A stretch of DNA of 64,000 nt from Setomelanomma holmii. Taxonomy: Eukaryota; Ascomycota; Dothideomycetes; Pleosporales; Phaeosphaeriaceae. The stretch is taken from NCBI GenBank assembly GCA_010015745.1, contig ML978220.1, forward strand, positions 66,969 to 130,968, written 5' to 3'. Every line of letters starts with the position of its first letter. Position 1 is the stretch's first letter. The notes beneath the pieces were generated by a model. It did not search any database. It was given only the letters and a program-made list of their open reading frames with translations, and had not been told where the DNA came from. Positions 36,324 to 47,038 of this stretch are shown here, in pieces. The translations under genes were made by a program, and so were the position numbers.

Positions 36324-37568
36324 TCAGCCAATGAAGCTGCAGGTCGGTAATTTGTAGTTCTTGAGTGCCCAATACTTTCTCCTTACTCCTTCCCATTCGT
36401 CTTGCTCGTCCAGATCGGGCACTGGTATCGTTTCCCATTCTGTATCGAATCCCGCTTCGAACAGGTCTATTTCCACGATCTTGTTGTAGACGTCGTAAGC
36501 GACCTGACGATCCGCACCCATGCCACAAAAGAACCCGAACTTGCCTCCCTCTGAGGTCGGACCACCGGCAGGATCTAGTAGACCAATAACGAACTCGGTA
36601 AAGAACTCTCGTAAGGCTTTGTACTCCTCAGCGAAAGTGTCGAAGTATATCGCATCGAACATCTTGCCCTTTTCGACAAGACCTGGTACAATGTCTTGCC
36701 ATCGACCTTCGTGGGTGACTACGCCTGGCTTCTCATACCATCCCTGTTCCTTCATGCGCTTGAGCACATCAGGATGCGCTTCGATGATATGATGCGACTT
36801 TGCCTGCTTGTCCTGAAATATTCCATCAATTATTCCCATACCATGGCCAACGTTCAGCACACGTAAGCCTGGCGCAGGTAGCAAAAGCTCGGCAGATCGA
36901 CGCATCAGAGTTGTCTCCCACTGCATCATGACACCATTTGCAGAGCCATCGAGTATACGGTCTCGGTTGAAAGTCAGCGTCGATGCCAGGTAGGTCGGGT
37001 TTTCAGTGGACTCGTCGCCCTGGGTCGCGTCTTCGTTGAGGTCCAAAATTTCAATGTTGTCTTGTACGTCTTCAGTGTCATCCTCGTCATCCTCCTCTTC
37101 GTCTGAAGCAGCATCGCCAAGAGGCTGATACTCGTCCAGTCTGCTTAGTAGGAGCTCGGCGCGAACTCCAGCATCGACACAAAGTTCGTACAGCTCCATG
37201 AGCCCTAGTCGATATGCTATGCAGCCCGGTGTCTCGTGATTTGTATCCAGATCGTTCCAAATTGCGCCATTCTCGAACAGCAACTTCATGGTCTTTACTG
37301 CAGCTTCAATATCCTGCTCTCTCTGCTTCGTAACCTCATCTGTATTGCCATTGGTTGTGCCATTGCTGTGATCTTTTTTGCTTTCGTGATCAGGTTCGCA
37401 GGCTGCGATGGCTGCGTGCAGTGGGGTGAAGCCTGTTTCGGAATCTTGAACGTTGGCAGAGGAATTGCGAAGAAGGTTGCGGAGCGACTGAATGTCGTGA
37501 TTCGCTGCGGCGAGTAGTATGCTTTGTGTTTGAAGGTCAGTCTCAACGTTGAAAGCAGGATCGTCCAT
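36324..37568 (-). CDS. RMT2: Protein arginine N5-methyltransferase Rmt2
   Basis: A single exon of 414 codons. The N-terminus has ankyrin-like helices (LLAAANHDIQSLRNLLRNSS, TGFTPLHAAIAACEP), an acidic insert, and then a SAM-dependent methyltransferase domain with motif I LRVLNVGHGMGIIDGIFQ, HHIIEAHPDVLKRMKEQGWY and FDAIYFDTFAEEYKALREFF. It ends YWALKNYKLPTCSFIG, the usual Rmt2 finish. Rmt2 methylates the delta nitrogen of an Arg in ribosomal protein L12 (Rpl12) in yeast. All recognisable SAM-binding positions are present. Convergent with the NTF2-like gene. Confidence 0.92.
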   Translation of the reverse strand: MDDPAFNVETDLQTQSILLAAANHDIQSLRNLLRNSSANVQDSETGFTPLHAAIAACEPDHESKKDHSNGTTNGNTDEVTKQREQDIEAAVKTMKLLFENGAIWNDLDTNHETPGCIAYRLGLMELYELCVDAGVRAELLLSRLDEYQPLGDAASDEEEDDEDDTEDVQDNIEILDLNEDATQGDESTENPTYLASTLTFNRDRILDGSANGVMMQWETTLMRRSAELLLPAPGLRVLNVGHGMGIIDGIFQDKQAKSHHIIEAHPDVLKRMKEQGWYEKPGVVTHEGRWQDIVPGLVEKGKMFDAIYFDTFAEEYKALREFFTEFVIGLLDPAGGPTSEGGKFGFFCGMGADRQVAYDVYNKIVEIDLFEAGFDTEWETIPVPDLDEQDEWEGVRRKYWALKNYKLPTCSFIG

Positions 37569-37900
37569 GATGATGTTGTTGTGGGAGAATGCGCATGTGT
37601 TGCAGCGGGGTCTACAGAAATTATTGACGGGCGAGTCGTGTAAGACGCTAGCGTGAACTGTGCTGAGTCAAGCTCTTTTCGTTTCACTACTCCACGATGC
37701 AGTGCTTCGATAGCGTCACATCTGAAGACATGGTATTGCAGAACCCCAGCGAGCGCCGGAGATGGCGATAACCTTTTTCTTTCCAGTATCAAAAACCTTC
37801 TCGGGACATTAATGATGCTACAAACCTTCTGAATCAAGATGCTGTGGCGCTATGGTGTCTTGCTTGCCTTCAAATGTGGTGGTGAAGGACAAATATACAC
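37569..37900. other. Intergenic region between RMT2 and the small orphan
   Basis: 332 bp between divergent starts. No feature seen. Confidence 0.3.
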
Positions 37901-38392
37901 ATGTGGCAAAATGCAGCTCACATAGAGATGCCACTTCATTCACACATCCAGCACACCATGTTCCAGTCTGAACAGCCTCGCTGCAGCGCCTGTAGTCGCT
38001 GTATTCGCAACATCTACGACTTTCAAGATCAAGACACTTCAAGCGACAGCGAAGAGTCGTCAAACTCAGCTTTCACTGACAGTGACGACTTATACACGCC
38101 TCCGACACCTCCAGTACCACGGCGAGAACTCAACAAACGAGCTCGTGCCATCCAGACGTCGACGAGCACACAAAGACGGCACAGCGCACCATACAGAATT
38201 TGGCAAGGAAAGATCTATCAGTACAAGAAGCTCTCACTTCGTTCAAATCATGAGTATGGTAAGGCATACAAGTTTCGTTTGACGAAGCTTCTCGAGAGTC
38301 TGGCTGAGTCTTTGGGTTTGCCCTTAGAAGAAGTCATCGAGATGAGGGAGGCTGCTATGCAAGCTAGAAATAGGCACACTAACTTTCCTTGA
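37901..38392 (+). CDS. Small orphan protein
   Basis: A 163-codon ORF from an ATG at 37901, with another in-frame ATG at 37931. A short Cys cluster (CSACSRCI) is followed by an acidic Ser/Asp tract, a Pro/Arg-rich segment (TPPTPPVPRRELNKRARAIQ) and a helical basic C-terminus (KFRLTKLLESLAESLGLPLE). Composition looks protein-like, but I do not recognise it; it could be lineage-specific. No intron signs inside. Confidence 0.45.
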   Translation: MWQNAAHIEMPLHSHIQHTMFQSEQPRCSACSRCIRNIYDFQDQDTSSDSEESSNSAFTDSDDLYTPPTPPVPRRELNKRARAIQTSTSTQRRHSAPYRIWQGKIYQYKKLSLRSNHEYGKAYKFRLTKLLESLAESLGLPLEEVIEMREAAMQARNRHTNFP

Positions 38393-38687
38393 AAGTACAT
38401 GCGAGGTTCAATTCAGGTATTGCGTTTAGGATCTGTAGCGAATTATTTCATTACAGTGTGCAAAATGTGGCGGTAGCAAGCCACGTCGGCAATGAGCGCT
38501 TTGAATTGGGGCTATTCTCAGCATCATGGCTTTATAGCTAGGTGTATGTGATTGTTACGCGTCCAAGGAGTATATCAAAAATCAAGCAATCTATAAATCA
38601 GACCAGATATAGTAACATGCGCAACTCCCATGCCGTTCAAATTTCAATAATGTCTCGTCAACCACCAACATTTGCCAGCACATTATT

Positions 38688-39879
38688 TCATCTGACCGGA
38701 TGTATCATAGGGTTCGCCGCTCCGTTGTATACTGGCGCTTGTTGATAATAGTAGACCTGGCCCGGAGTGGCGTTATGGTCGTACTGTTTCGGCTCAGCAG
38801 CGCCTACGTACGCATCTCCAACGTACGCCGGATCTGCAACCGTGGGCGCGCTCCAGGCTGCATGCTTCGCGATGCAGAGAAGGAAGATGAAGGCAAGGGC
38901 TTGGCCAAGATTGATGAGGTAGGTCAAAGCGGCAGATGCTTCCCACTCCAACGCATCATCCTGGAGGCTTTGAGCGACCAAAACGAGAAGGAGCATCGAC
39001 CAGAAGAACATGACGAACGTCAGGGCAATTACCCATCCAATGAGGTCCTGCGAACTTGTCAGTGATTGTTCGAATGTTTCGATAGCTGAAGCTTACTCCC
39101 GCTGGATTGCGCAATTTACGCAAGGACATGATGGTGATGAGTGCCAACGCTCCTGACGCCAGTACACTCAACATGTAGAGTGCGTAATACGCAACGCGAA
39201 ACCTGGCCGTCTCCCAAATGATCGCGTCCGCATTTGTGTCGTAACCAGCTTCGGTTTGGGTCCAGTTGTTGTAGCTCTGCATGCCGATGAGAGTGCAGGT
39301 GAGGATGCCCATCAAAACAACGATGGCAAGGGTCACAATTTTGAAAACAACGGGCCTGTGGCCAGTTTGTGCTCGAAGCATGGAGTTCAGAGTATAGACA
39401 ACTACAAAGAGTAGCAACCCTAAGACCAGTCAGCCTTTGATGTTCCGAAGCGCGAGGCACAGATCCAACTGGATCTTTTACGTACAGTAGCCGAGGAATG
39501 CGAAGACGGTGATAGCAATGGCCCAGTTGAAGTAGTCATAGTAGCCGATCGTCCCGCATTGTTGTAGGACCGTCGAGATGACGGACAGGATGTATGTACT
39601 TGTAGAAGTCAGCATGCGACTTTACTTGATTCATGACCTCGGAGATACTCACAGCAGAAAGAAGACAAGCGCAATGATGTACGGAACGCCGATCAATTTC
39701 TTGCCTGCTCCACTCTTGCGGAACGAACACAACGCGATGGTAATGCCAAAGAAGATTGCCAGGAAGAGAACGTCGGAAGCGAAGTAGACTTGCTCAATAG
39801 TGGTTGAGAAAGCTCCTGGACAGCTGGAAATGCTGCCCCCGCTGCTGGATCCGCTGCTACCACCGCGTCTTGGAGCCAT
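38688..39879 (-). CDS. Seven-transmembrane protein of unknown function
   Basis: Exons 39653-39879, 39486-39598, 39097-39419 and 38688-39047 (introns of 54, 66 and 49 bp) give 340 residues. Hydrophobic segments follow in order: VYFASDVLFLAIFFGITIAL, GVPYIIALVFFLLTYILSVI, FNWAIAITVFAFLGYWLLLF, FKIVTLAIVVLMGILTCTLI, VAYYALYMLSVLASGALALI, DLIGWVIALTFVMFFWSMLL and LTYLINLGQALAFIFLLCIA, which makes seven. The N-terminus is Gly/Ser-rich with one Cys and no signal peptide; the C-tail is Tyr/Pro/Ala-rich. The topology resembles fungal GPCR-like integral membrane proteins, but no diagnostic motif is visible. Confidence 0.8.
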
Positions 39880-41048
39880 GTCAATGTTTCTGGTTTGGTG
39901 GTCCAAGTATGTCAATTCCAGGTGTTGTCAACGAGGTCGTAGGCCGCTGGCAAAGGTAAGAAGCTCAAACGGATAGTGTCGCCGAAGGACAGCCTTATCA
40001 GTTGCGATGTGCTGGTCCCGAGTACGGTGAGTGCAAAGCCTCGTTCACGGAAAGCGCAGCCTTGAGTGATATGTGTCATGTGTAAGTGGTGTATCGAAAC
40101 CTATATTTGCGCACAGCCCTGCCTGGATCCTGCAGCTCTTCGTGTAGCCAATTTCTCCGTCGAATCACGTCAAGGTCGCGATGAGTCTGAGATTTCGCCA
40201 AGAGCCCTGTGGCGTTTTTGGTTCGATTTGAACGGCCAGCGGGAAAAACAAGGATTGTAGCGAGGCTGAGAAGGCAGGCCTTAAGCACCAAGTAGCCGCA
40301 GCCACGGTCGTCTGGCCGCAGCCCGTGGTGCTTCAAGAGCCACATGCTGGGGATCGTCCTGTAGTGACGGCGGGCAGTCGCCGTCTTTAGGGTCGAATGC
40401 GAAGAGTGCGATGCGACCGGTGAGCGGGGACAATGGCTGAGACGCAGGTCCTGTCCCAAAGAGGAGAGGCAGTGGCTCAGATAGCGAGAGCATAACAATC
40501 GCCCATCAATCCATACCGAGTGGAGATTCGAGGATGGCTGTGTAGCTGAACGTGCAGGTCACGTCGTCCAGTCTTTTCATATGCAGCCTTGGAGGCCTTG
40601 AACTCTTCACGTGAGTGATGTGGCTAGGGCTGGTTGTGGCTGAAGTGTGGAAGGAAGGTGGGTACGGTGGGGTAAGCGCGGGACACGGCACCCGGCCGTT
40701 CCTGCTTTCTGCATGCATGCACATGCCCATTGCATCATCGTCGCGAGTCGTCTTCCTCCGATTTGCGACAAAAACACTGAACGGCGGCGGGTTTATTTCA
40801 CGACCGATTGTTGCTATTCACTCTTCGGGTTGTCCGGATACTGAGTGTCGCGTGAGCTGACATTTACTGACTGCCGTCTCACATACTGCGGAAGAACGGA
40901 GAGAGTCAGCACAGTACATATACCAATGAGCTGGTCCTGCGGCTTCGAAGGAAGCTGGACACACGTCACTTCGCGAGCGAGCGTCGCATGAACCCTGACT
41001 TCTCCACTTAACGACAGCGTCCGGGAATGAAGTTGACGCGACTCCACA
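39880..41048. other. Intergenic region, no gene seen
   Basis: 1.17 kb between two divergent starts. ORFs here (for example 40076-40498 minus) have no domain. Probably regulatory for one or both genes. Confidence 0.45.
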
Positions 41049-43160
41049 ATGGGTCGAAAGAGCACAGCAGTCCAGCCGGACAGCTCAAAACCAGATTTAA
41101 TATCAATCACGAATGGTCAATCAGCCATGGCGCAAGCATTTCAAGGCCTCTCAACCAGGCCAGCATTGGGAACTCGAGATACATGGACCCCGGATCCCGC
41201 GTCAGATGCGTCAGAGGACGACAGAAGTCGCCTGAAGCCTGTGTCCAGAGAAAGCGCAAGAGATGTCCGGAGCACAAGTACCACAGCCATACCTTCAGAT
41301 GCAGGAAGCATTGGGAGCTCGGAAGATGCAGACAAGCCCTCGAAGGCAAACGTCACGCGTCGCAGCAGCATCCAAGTTGTCGTGGAAGAGACTGGGAACA
41401 AGAGCAGGTACACTGTCACCACTGATGATCCAGACTTTCGAGAACTTATGCGATCTGGTATGCAGCGAGAAGCAGATAAGCGTAACGGAAAGTCGAAGGG
41501 ACGCCCACGAGATCTTGTGTTCACCCGCCAATTTACAGCCTTTGACCGCCAGAACCCAAACTCGCAATCGCCATTTCATGGTTTCTTCACGCTGTGTAAG
41601 TCCGAGAAGTTTTGGGTGAACATCTAGAGGTCATGCTGACTTCTCTGCCCAATGTGCAGTCTGGATCTCCATGGCTCTTCTGCTCGCACGTATTGCTGCG
41701 GGCAATTACAAGGCTCAAGGTTCAGTCTTTGGGAAGGCTGAAATTCTTCACCTCATGATCGACAGAGACCTGTTCGTCATGCTCACGACAGATGTGGCCA
41801 TGTGTGCTGCTACGAGTTTCGGCTTTCTCCTGCACAAGGCCATTGCAAAGAACTATCTATCGTGGAATGGCTCGGGCTGGATCATACAGTCTGTATGGCA
41901 GACGTTCTTCACCATCACCGTTATATGGGTCACGTTCTGGCGCGAGTGGCCATGGACGCATACTGTCTTTATTGTACTCCATTGTTTCGTCCTGCTTATG
42001 AAGCAGCATGCATACTCATTCTACAATGGCTATTGTAAGCTCGAGCCCATAACTCGGTTGTTCAAGGCTGATCTCGGACAGTGTCCCGCGTGTACAGACG
42101 CCGTAACATATTGCGGCAGAAGCTCGATCAGCTTGAAGGGATGAATGCACAGCATAGCGACGAGATTACAGCGCCCACTACCGACGCTATAGTAGCTTCC
42201 GGACTCGACAACCTCTCTTCTCGCGAGCTAACGAATAGACGCAATTTCGGACCCAAGTACTCGACGAATCTGTCCAACGAGGTGTCGGATATTGCTTCCA
42301 TAGACCACGCCATCGAGGCTCGGAGGCCACTCGATGCGGAGCAGATCCAGGCTTTTCACCGCGTCTTAAACACTGAAATCACCATCTTAGACGAAGAGCT
42401 TCGTGGCAAGTGCACGACGACAGACAATGTATACCCGAACAATCTGACTCTATACAACTTTGTCGAATGGGCGTGCCTGCCTACACTCATCTACGACCTC
42501 GAGTATCCTCGTCAAGAACGCGTCAATTGGTGGTACGTGGCTGAAAAATCAGCCGCAACTCTTGGCGTGATCTGGGTCATGATCATCATTTCCCAGGCAT
42601 ATATCTACCCAGTAGTCGTGGAGACCGTACGCCAGAAAGAAGCCGGTATGTCGCTCGACGAACGTTGGAAAGAGTTCCCGTGGGTTGTTAGCGACATGCT
42701 TTTCCCCATGCTCCTCGAGCAATTGCTGTCCTGGTATGTAATCTGGGAATGTCTTCTTAACGTCCTCGCAGAGATCACGTGCTTCGCCGATCGAGGCTTC
42801 TACGGCGACTGGTGGAATAGTGTGTCTTTCGATCAATACGCGCGCGATTGGAATCGGCCGGTGCACAACTTCTTGCTTCGGCACGTTTATCACTCCTCGA
42901 TATCGTTCTTCCACTTGTCTAAGATGCAGGCGACCTTCTTCACATTCCTCCTTAGCGCGATTGTCCATGAGGTGCTCATGTTTTGTCTCTTCAAGAAGGT
43001 GCGAGGATACTTGTTCACTTTTCAGCTCACGCAATTGCCGCTCGCGGCGTTCATGAAGACGAAGATGATGCGCGGACAGGATACCCTTGGGAACATTATT
43101 TTTTGGTTCGGCTTGTTCATTGGACCGAGTGTCATTACGAGTTTGTATCTTATTGTATAG
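41049..43160 (+). CDS. ARE2: Sterol O-acyltransferase (Are1/Are2 type, MBOAT family)
   Basis: Exons 41049-41595, 41660-42034 and 42082-43160 (introns of 64 and 47 bp) encode 666 residues. A Ser-rich cytosolic N-terminus of about 150 residues precedes many membrane segments. Diagnostic blocks: KQHAYSFYNGY, the FYGDWWNS motif of sterol acyltransferases, and the MBOAT histidine in LLSAIVHEVLMFCLF. The enzyme esterifies ergosterol or its precursors with fatty acyl-CoA in the ER membrane, making steryl esters for lipid droplets. The second intron falls directly after FYNGY, so unspliced ORFs break there. ARE1 versus ARE2 cannot be told apart; only one gene is seen here. Confidence 0.92.
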
Positions 43161-44847
43161 TATGGTTGTAGAGATAGGAGACGCTTAAAGCGAGCATGAC
43201 GGCACAGACTGTAGATTCGAACGAGATACTACGACTGCTACGGGTTCTTCATCCTACCAGCTGATAATGTTCTGACAACCGCCAGGCTCTCGTATCAACA
43301 TATCTATAGGGGAAGGCGCTGGATCACAGCCCGCTTGCCTACGGACACCCACAGGCGCAATTGCGGGCCCTGTTTAGCGTCATCGGTCTCACTCAGCGAT
43401 AGAACGCAGGGTCTATTATTGATATCGTTACTTTGGTCCGTCCGCATTCAGATTTAGGTCCGCCAGGGTGGTGAGTTAATGGTTGAGCAGACCCTGAAGC
43501 ACTACGTCGAACCCATGGTTCAATAACGAGCAGATCACTTGAAACGTGATAGCCGCAACTTTGGTAGCGAATGAAATCTTCCGGCACAAAATTTTAAACT
43601 CGGATCGCGCCGATTGCCCCAACGATCCATCAGTAGGTCGTGCTCGATTCTCCTCAGAAAAGTACAAGATTGTTGTCGTTATCTTATTGCAACCTCAAAA
43701 CCTCAAGACGATAACTTCCTACTCGTCGCTCCCGAAAAAGACTCAGAAGGTATATACGACTTGTGAATGCGTCAGTTTGAATAAGCTGGACATGATCCAG
43801 GTACGAATTGTTACGACGCCTAGTGACCTGAATGTAAGCTCATATAGCCCAGTACTAGTGCTACAGCAATTCGTGCACGCTCAGCTCTATATCACGTTTT
43901 GCCGTTTTCCAGACGCATAGACATCTTCAGAAAATTTGATCCACTGCAGACCCAAGACACACAAGTCTTTGAGGCCATACAGGGTGTCGCAAGAGAGCGA
44001 TTCAAAGAGAGAGCCTCCACTTGATCGGGCACCAACTACTGCAAAGCTTGGGCCACCGTATGGGTCGTCGCAATGATCGCCGTACAAGAGGACTGCAAGC
44101 GCAGACCAGCGTACAGAACGGCGTTCAGCACGCTCGAGGCTGCAGGGACTCGAAAACAACGACTGAGACGTATCCTTAATGAGCTCATCCTGTTCCACAT
44201 CTCGTTCAACATGTATGAGCTCGCAAACGTCATGAAATATCAAGGCCACGAGACCAGCATACCTCCCTCAATACTCAACACCAACAAAAGGATGACCTTA
44301 CACAATATCGGAGACCTCACACATCGTCTGCGCAAGAAAATTCTGAACAACGACATGAACACCACGACCAGAGGGAAAAAGACAATTACTGTACCACAAC
44401 ACCATTCAGCCCGCTGAGTCCCTCGACATCAGCAGCGTATACGCTCTGAACCTTATCTCCACATACCACTTGCACCATTGCGATACCTCGAAGCGGAACC
44501 GGACCACAACAGGCTGGAAGATACCGCCGTGGCCCCTAGGATACTTCATCAACGGTCTCGTAGCTGAGGAATGCTTTGCGGCTGCCTAGGCAATTTCATG
44601 CTCTCGCTCAACGAGGAAGTGCTATTCGTACTGGGACGGGTTTGCAAGAGTACCAAGTTAGGTACTGTGGCCGTGGAACAATCGTCTGGCTGGGATAGAG
44701 ATCACTTGGCGTGGATGGCCGTACGGGTCGGGGTTTGCTGAGCAGAAGGCGTTGTGTTGTGAAGGGCACGAAAGAATGACTTTCCGCAGTATAGGTGGTT
44801 ATGAACGAATGGTGTGAGTCAAAGTATCAAGCCTTCCTCAAGAGATA
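43161..44847. other. Gene-free stretch flanking the transposon
   Basis: 1.7 kb with short, mostly A/T-rich ORFs (for example 44073-44417) that have no domain. It may hold old repeat debris, but I cannot name any. It ends at the TA duplication of the mobile element. Confidence 0.5.
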
Positions 44848-44914
44848 ACGTACCTCACAAGCGAGCCGGCACTACAAGCGAACTGGCACTCTATGCCAAG
44901 ACCACACCAAAACC
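44848..44914 (+). repeat. Left terminal inverted repeat of the pogo/Fot element
   Basis: 67 bp matching the reverse complement of 46546-46612 with one mismatch (aactggc here, aaccggc on the other end). Confidence 0.93.
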
Positions 44915-44977
44915 TACTCTTGCACACAGTAGAAACGCACCTTAACGGTTCTCTACGATACTGCACAGTACTCTATA

Positions 44978-46567
44978 TCAATCAGAGACTATTTCTTCTA
45001 CTTGTTTGCATGTGCGCGAGTTATGCCCAGTCTTGCCGCAACGTCCACAGCGCCTTTGAGTAGGCTCGCTCTTGTTAGCATGCGCTCTCTTCTTTGCCTT
45101 CTTCCTATCACTGCGCACTGCAAACTCCTTAGAGTCGTTAATCGCACTCCCTCCTTAACTGTAAGAGTCCCCTCCTTCTGCACTCGCTTTCTTTTATGCG
45201 ATTTTCGTCGCGTGGCAGCCTCATTTGCTGCTTGAAGCTCAGCGTTGCGCTTGGTCATCGACACCAGAGATTGCGCCATTAGCTCAGCGCCTTTAGCAAG
45301 CTTTTCAACTGCCTTAACTATTGAGGTTGGTGAGCTATCTATGTGTCTCTGAATTCTTCGTTGACTTAGCTTCGATTGTGATCCAAACTCTAGGGTATTG
45401 CTTGGTGTTTGCAACTGCCAGGGACCGTCTTTGACAGTAGGTGGTGTAGGCATACAAAGGCGGACGTCAAGCTTTGATATCACCGCCTCTGGGTCAAGTG
45501 GAACTAAGCTAGCACCTTAAAAGCCTCCTTAGATATTGCTTTCAGTAATTGCGTCCTTCAAAGCAGCAATAAAGCAGGGCAAGAACTCGGTTTTGGTGAT
45601 GTGGTTGATCTTGCTGCGCATCAGGTTCTTGGCTTGGCGGCCAGACGCCTTCTTCAATGGCGAGACACAGCCTACATCAAGAAGCTGCAGGAGATGCGAC
45701 GAGTGAGGAGGCATACAGAGAGTGATAATCTTGTTATCCTTGCAGTACAGCTAGAAAGCAAGCGATTTATGGCTCTCGTGGCCGTTGATGATAAGCAAAC
45801 GTACTGTGCCCACAGTACTTTTTTTGTATGAGCGTCAAAGTGCTTCAACCACACCAGGCCAAGCTCATTTGTTGTCCAGCCGTTCTTAGAGACCCTAATA
45901 ACCTAATCAGAAGGTAAGTTATCCACTCTCGATTGCCCTGCTGTACCGTCTTTGGCCGTCCTCGATGCTCAGAGCTAGTGACTACTGCTCTAGTTGATAT
46001 CTAGCCTATTATGAAGCCTGTCTTGTCAAAGTTGTAGGTGTCTTTGTCTTGGATACTGTGCTTGGCCTTCATATTCTCCACAAGCTTAAATCAGCCTTGT
46101 ATAACCTCAGGATCCTCGTGAAGAGCTCTCTTATAGTTGTACTTTCGATTGAACGCGACCTTAAGCTCAAGTTGACGCTTGACAAAGTTGTGAGCCCAGT
46201 TAATGCCCACCAGCGGTTGGCCCCGCTCCTTGCGCAACAGATCGGCCATGTCCTTTACAGCATCAAACCTAGGCGGAAATCCTCGCTTGTCAAGGTCAAG
46301 TATGTGAATAATAAGTACTCTCTCCTCTAATAGACAAAGGTTCCTTAAGTTAGGTGCGCATTTGCGTCTTGTAAGGGTGCCAGCACGATGGTCCTGTAGT
46401 GTCGTTTGAGGGACATTGTATATTGAAGCAACGCGCTGCAAGGGCATTGTCGCGTCTTGCCTAAGAGCCTGGAGTGCGGCCTGTATATGACGTTCTTTTG
46501 ATTCTGATTGTATATCGCTGTGTAGAGGAATCGCGTGGTTTTGGTGGTTTTGGTGTGGTCTTGGCAT
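44978..46567 (-). pseudogene. Broken pogo/Fot-class transposase
   Basis: The N-terminal part (HTH region: MPLQRVASIYNVPQTTLQDH and GINWAHNFVKRQ) is open to a TGA at 46091; the frame then continues to a TAG at 46001. Catalytic-site blocks are recognisable but altered: YNFDKTGF at about 46020 (usual E is K) and LIINGHESH at about 45784 (second catalytic D is N). Downstream, MPPHSSHLLQLLDVGC (about 45700) and NTLEFGSQSK match the family, and a C-terminal zinc knuckle (CGRCGKTGHNSRTC) survives in a shifted frame near 45000. The stretch between GNREW and NGWTT is shorter than in relatives, suggesting an internal deletion. Most substitutions are G-to-A on the coding strand. It cannot make an active transposase. 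Confidence 0.88.
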
Positions 46568-46612
46568 AGAGTGCCGGTTCGCTTGTAGTGCCGGCTCGCT
46601 TGTGAGGTACGT
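46546..46612 (-). repeat. Right terminal inverted repeat of the pogo/Fot element
   Basis: Partner of 44848-44914. The first ATG of the transposase lies inside it (46567), so the TIR is partly coding. Confidence 0.93.
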
Positions 46613-46640
46613 TATAGGTTTTGAAACGGCAAAAATGAAA

Positions 46641-46764
46641 GGTCCTGCCAGGATTCGAACCTGGGTTGCCCTGTCAAATCTACCAAGGGATTTTTAACTC
46701 CGAACCGAGGAACACCAAAACCTCACCACCACAACGCCCGCCTCACCCAACCAAGAAAAGGACC
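46641..46764 (-). tRNA. tRNA-like sequence, degenerate or intron-containing; identity unresolved
   Basis: A clear T-arm (CCAGGTTCGAATCCTGG) and 3' acceptor (AGGACC) are matched by GGTCCT 124 bases upstream on the same strand. The middle does not fold into an obvious D-arm and anticodon arm, so this is either a tRNA pseudogene or a gene with an odd intron. It sits 28 bp from the transposon. Confidence 0.35.
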
Positions 46765-46783
46765 AAAAAAAGAACGCTATAAA

Positions 46784-46868
46784 GGTCTTGCCAGGACTCG
46801 AACCTGGGTTGCCGGAAGATTCTGAGGTGATCAGAATCCGGAGTGATAACCAGCTACACTACAAGACC
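46784..46868 (-). tRNA. tRNA-Gln (CUG anticodon) with 13-base intron
   Basis: Read on the minus strand: acceptor GGTCTTG pairs with CAAGACC, the D-arm is TAGTGTAGCTGGTTATCAC, the anticodon stem CCGGA pairs with TCCGG around loop TTCTGAT, and the T-arm is CCAGGTTCGAGTCCTGG. The anticodon is CTG (codon CAG, Gln). The extra 13 bases between positions 37 and 38 sit exactly where eukaryotic tRNA introns occur. Confidence 0.88.
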
Positions 46869-47038
46869 GCAAGATACACTACGAAGCGCTCCATGCACTC
46901 TAATTGGCCGCATGTTGATATAATCTGGTAGACTATAATACATATAATGGCGTTCGAATGAATTTACGCGATGTTGAGGAACTGTGGGGCTGGACGGAGA
47001 GCTTTGCTGCAAGCTCCACAACAAGCATTCTCAGAACC

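Larger units (their letters stand above)
44848..46612 (-). mobile_element. Dead pogo/Fot-type Tc1-mariner DNA transposon, 1765 bp
   Basis: The element is bounded by 67-bp terminal inverted repeats starting ACGTACCTCACAAGCGAGCC that differ at a single base, and by TA on both sides (44846-44847 and 46613-46614), the Tc1/mariner target duplication. A degenerate pogo-class transposase fills the interior on the minus strand. Each TIR contains a direct repeat of the form ACAAGCGA..CGGCACT, possibly a transposase-binding site. Near-identical TIRs with a heavily damaged gene suggest a copy that was mutated quickly after insertion rather than slowly decayed. Confidence 0.92.

Noticed and set aside
44073..44417. 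114-codon ORF in the gene-free stretch
   Set aside because: No recognisable domain and no relation to the transposon.
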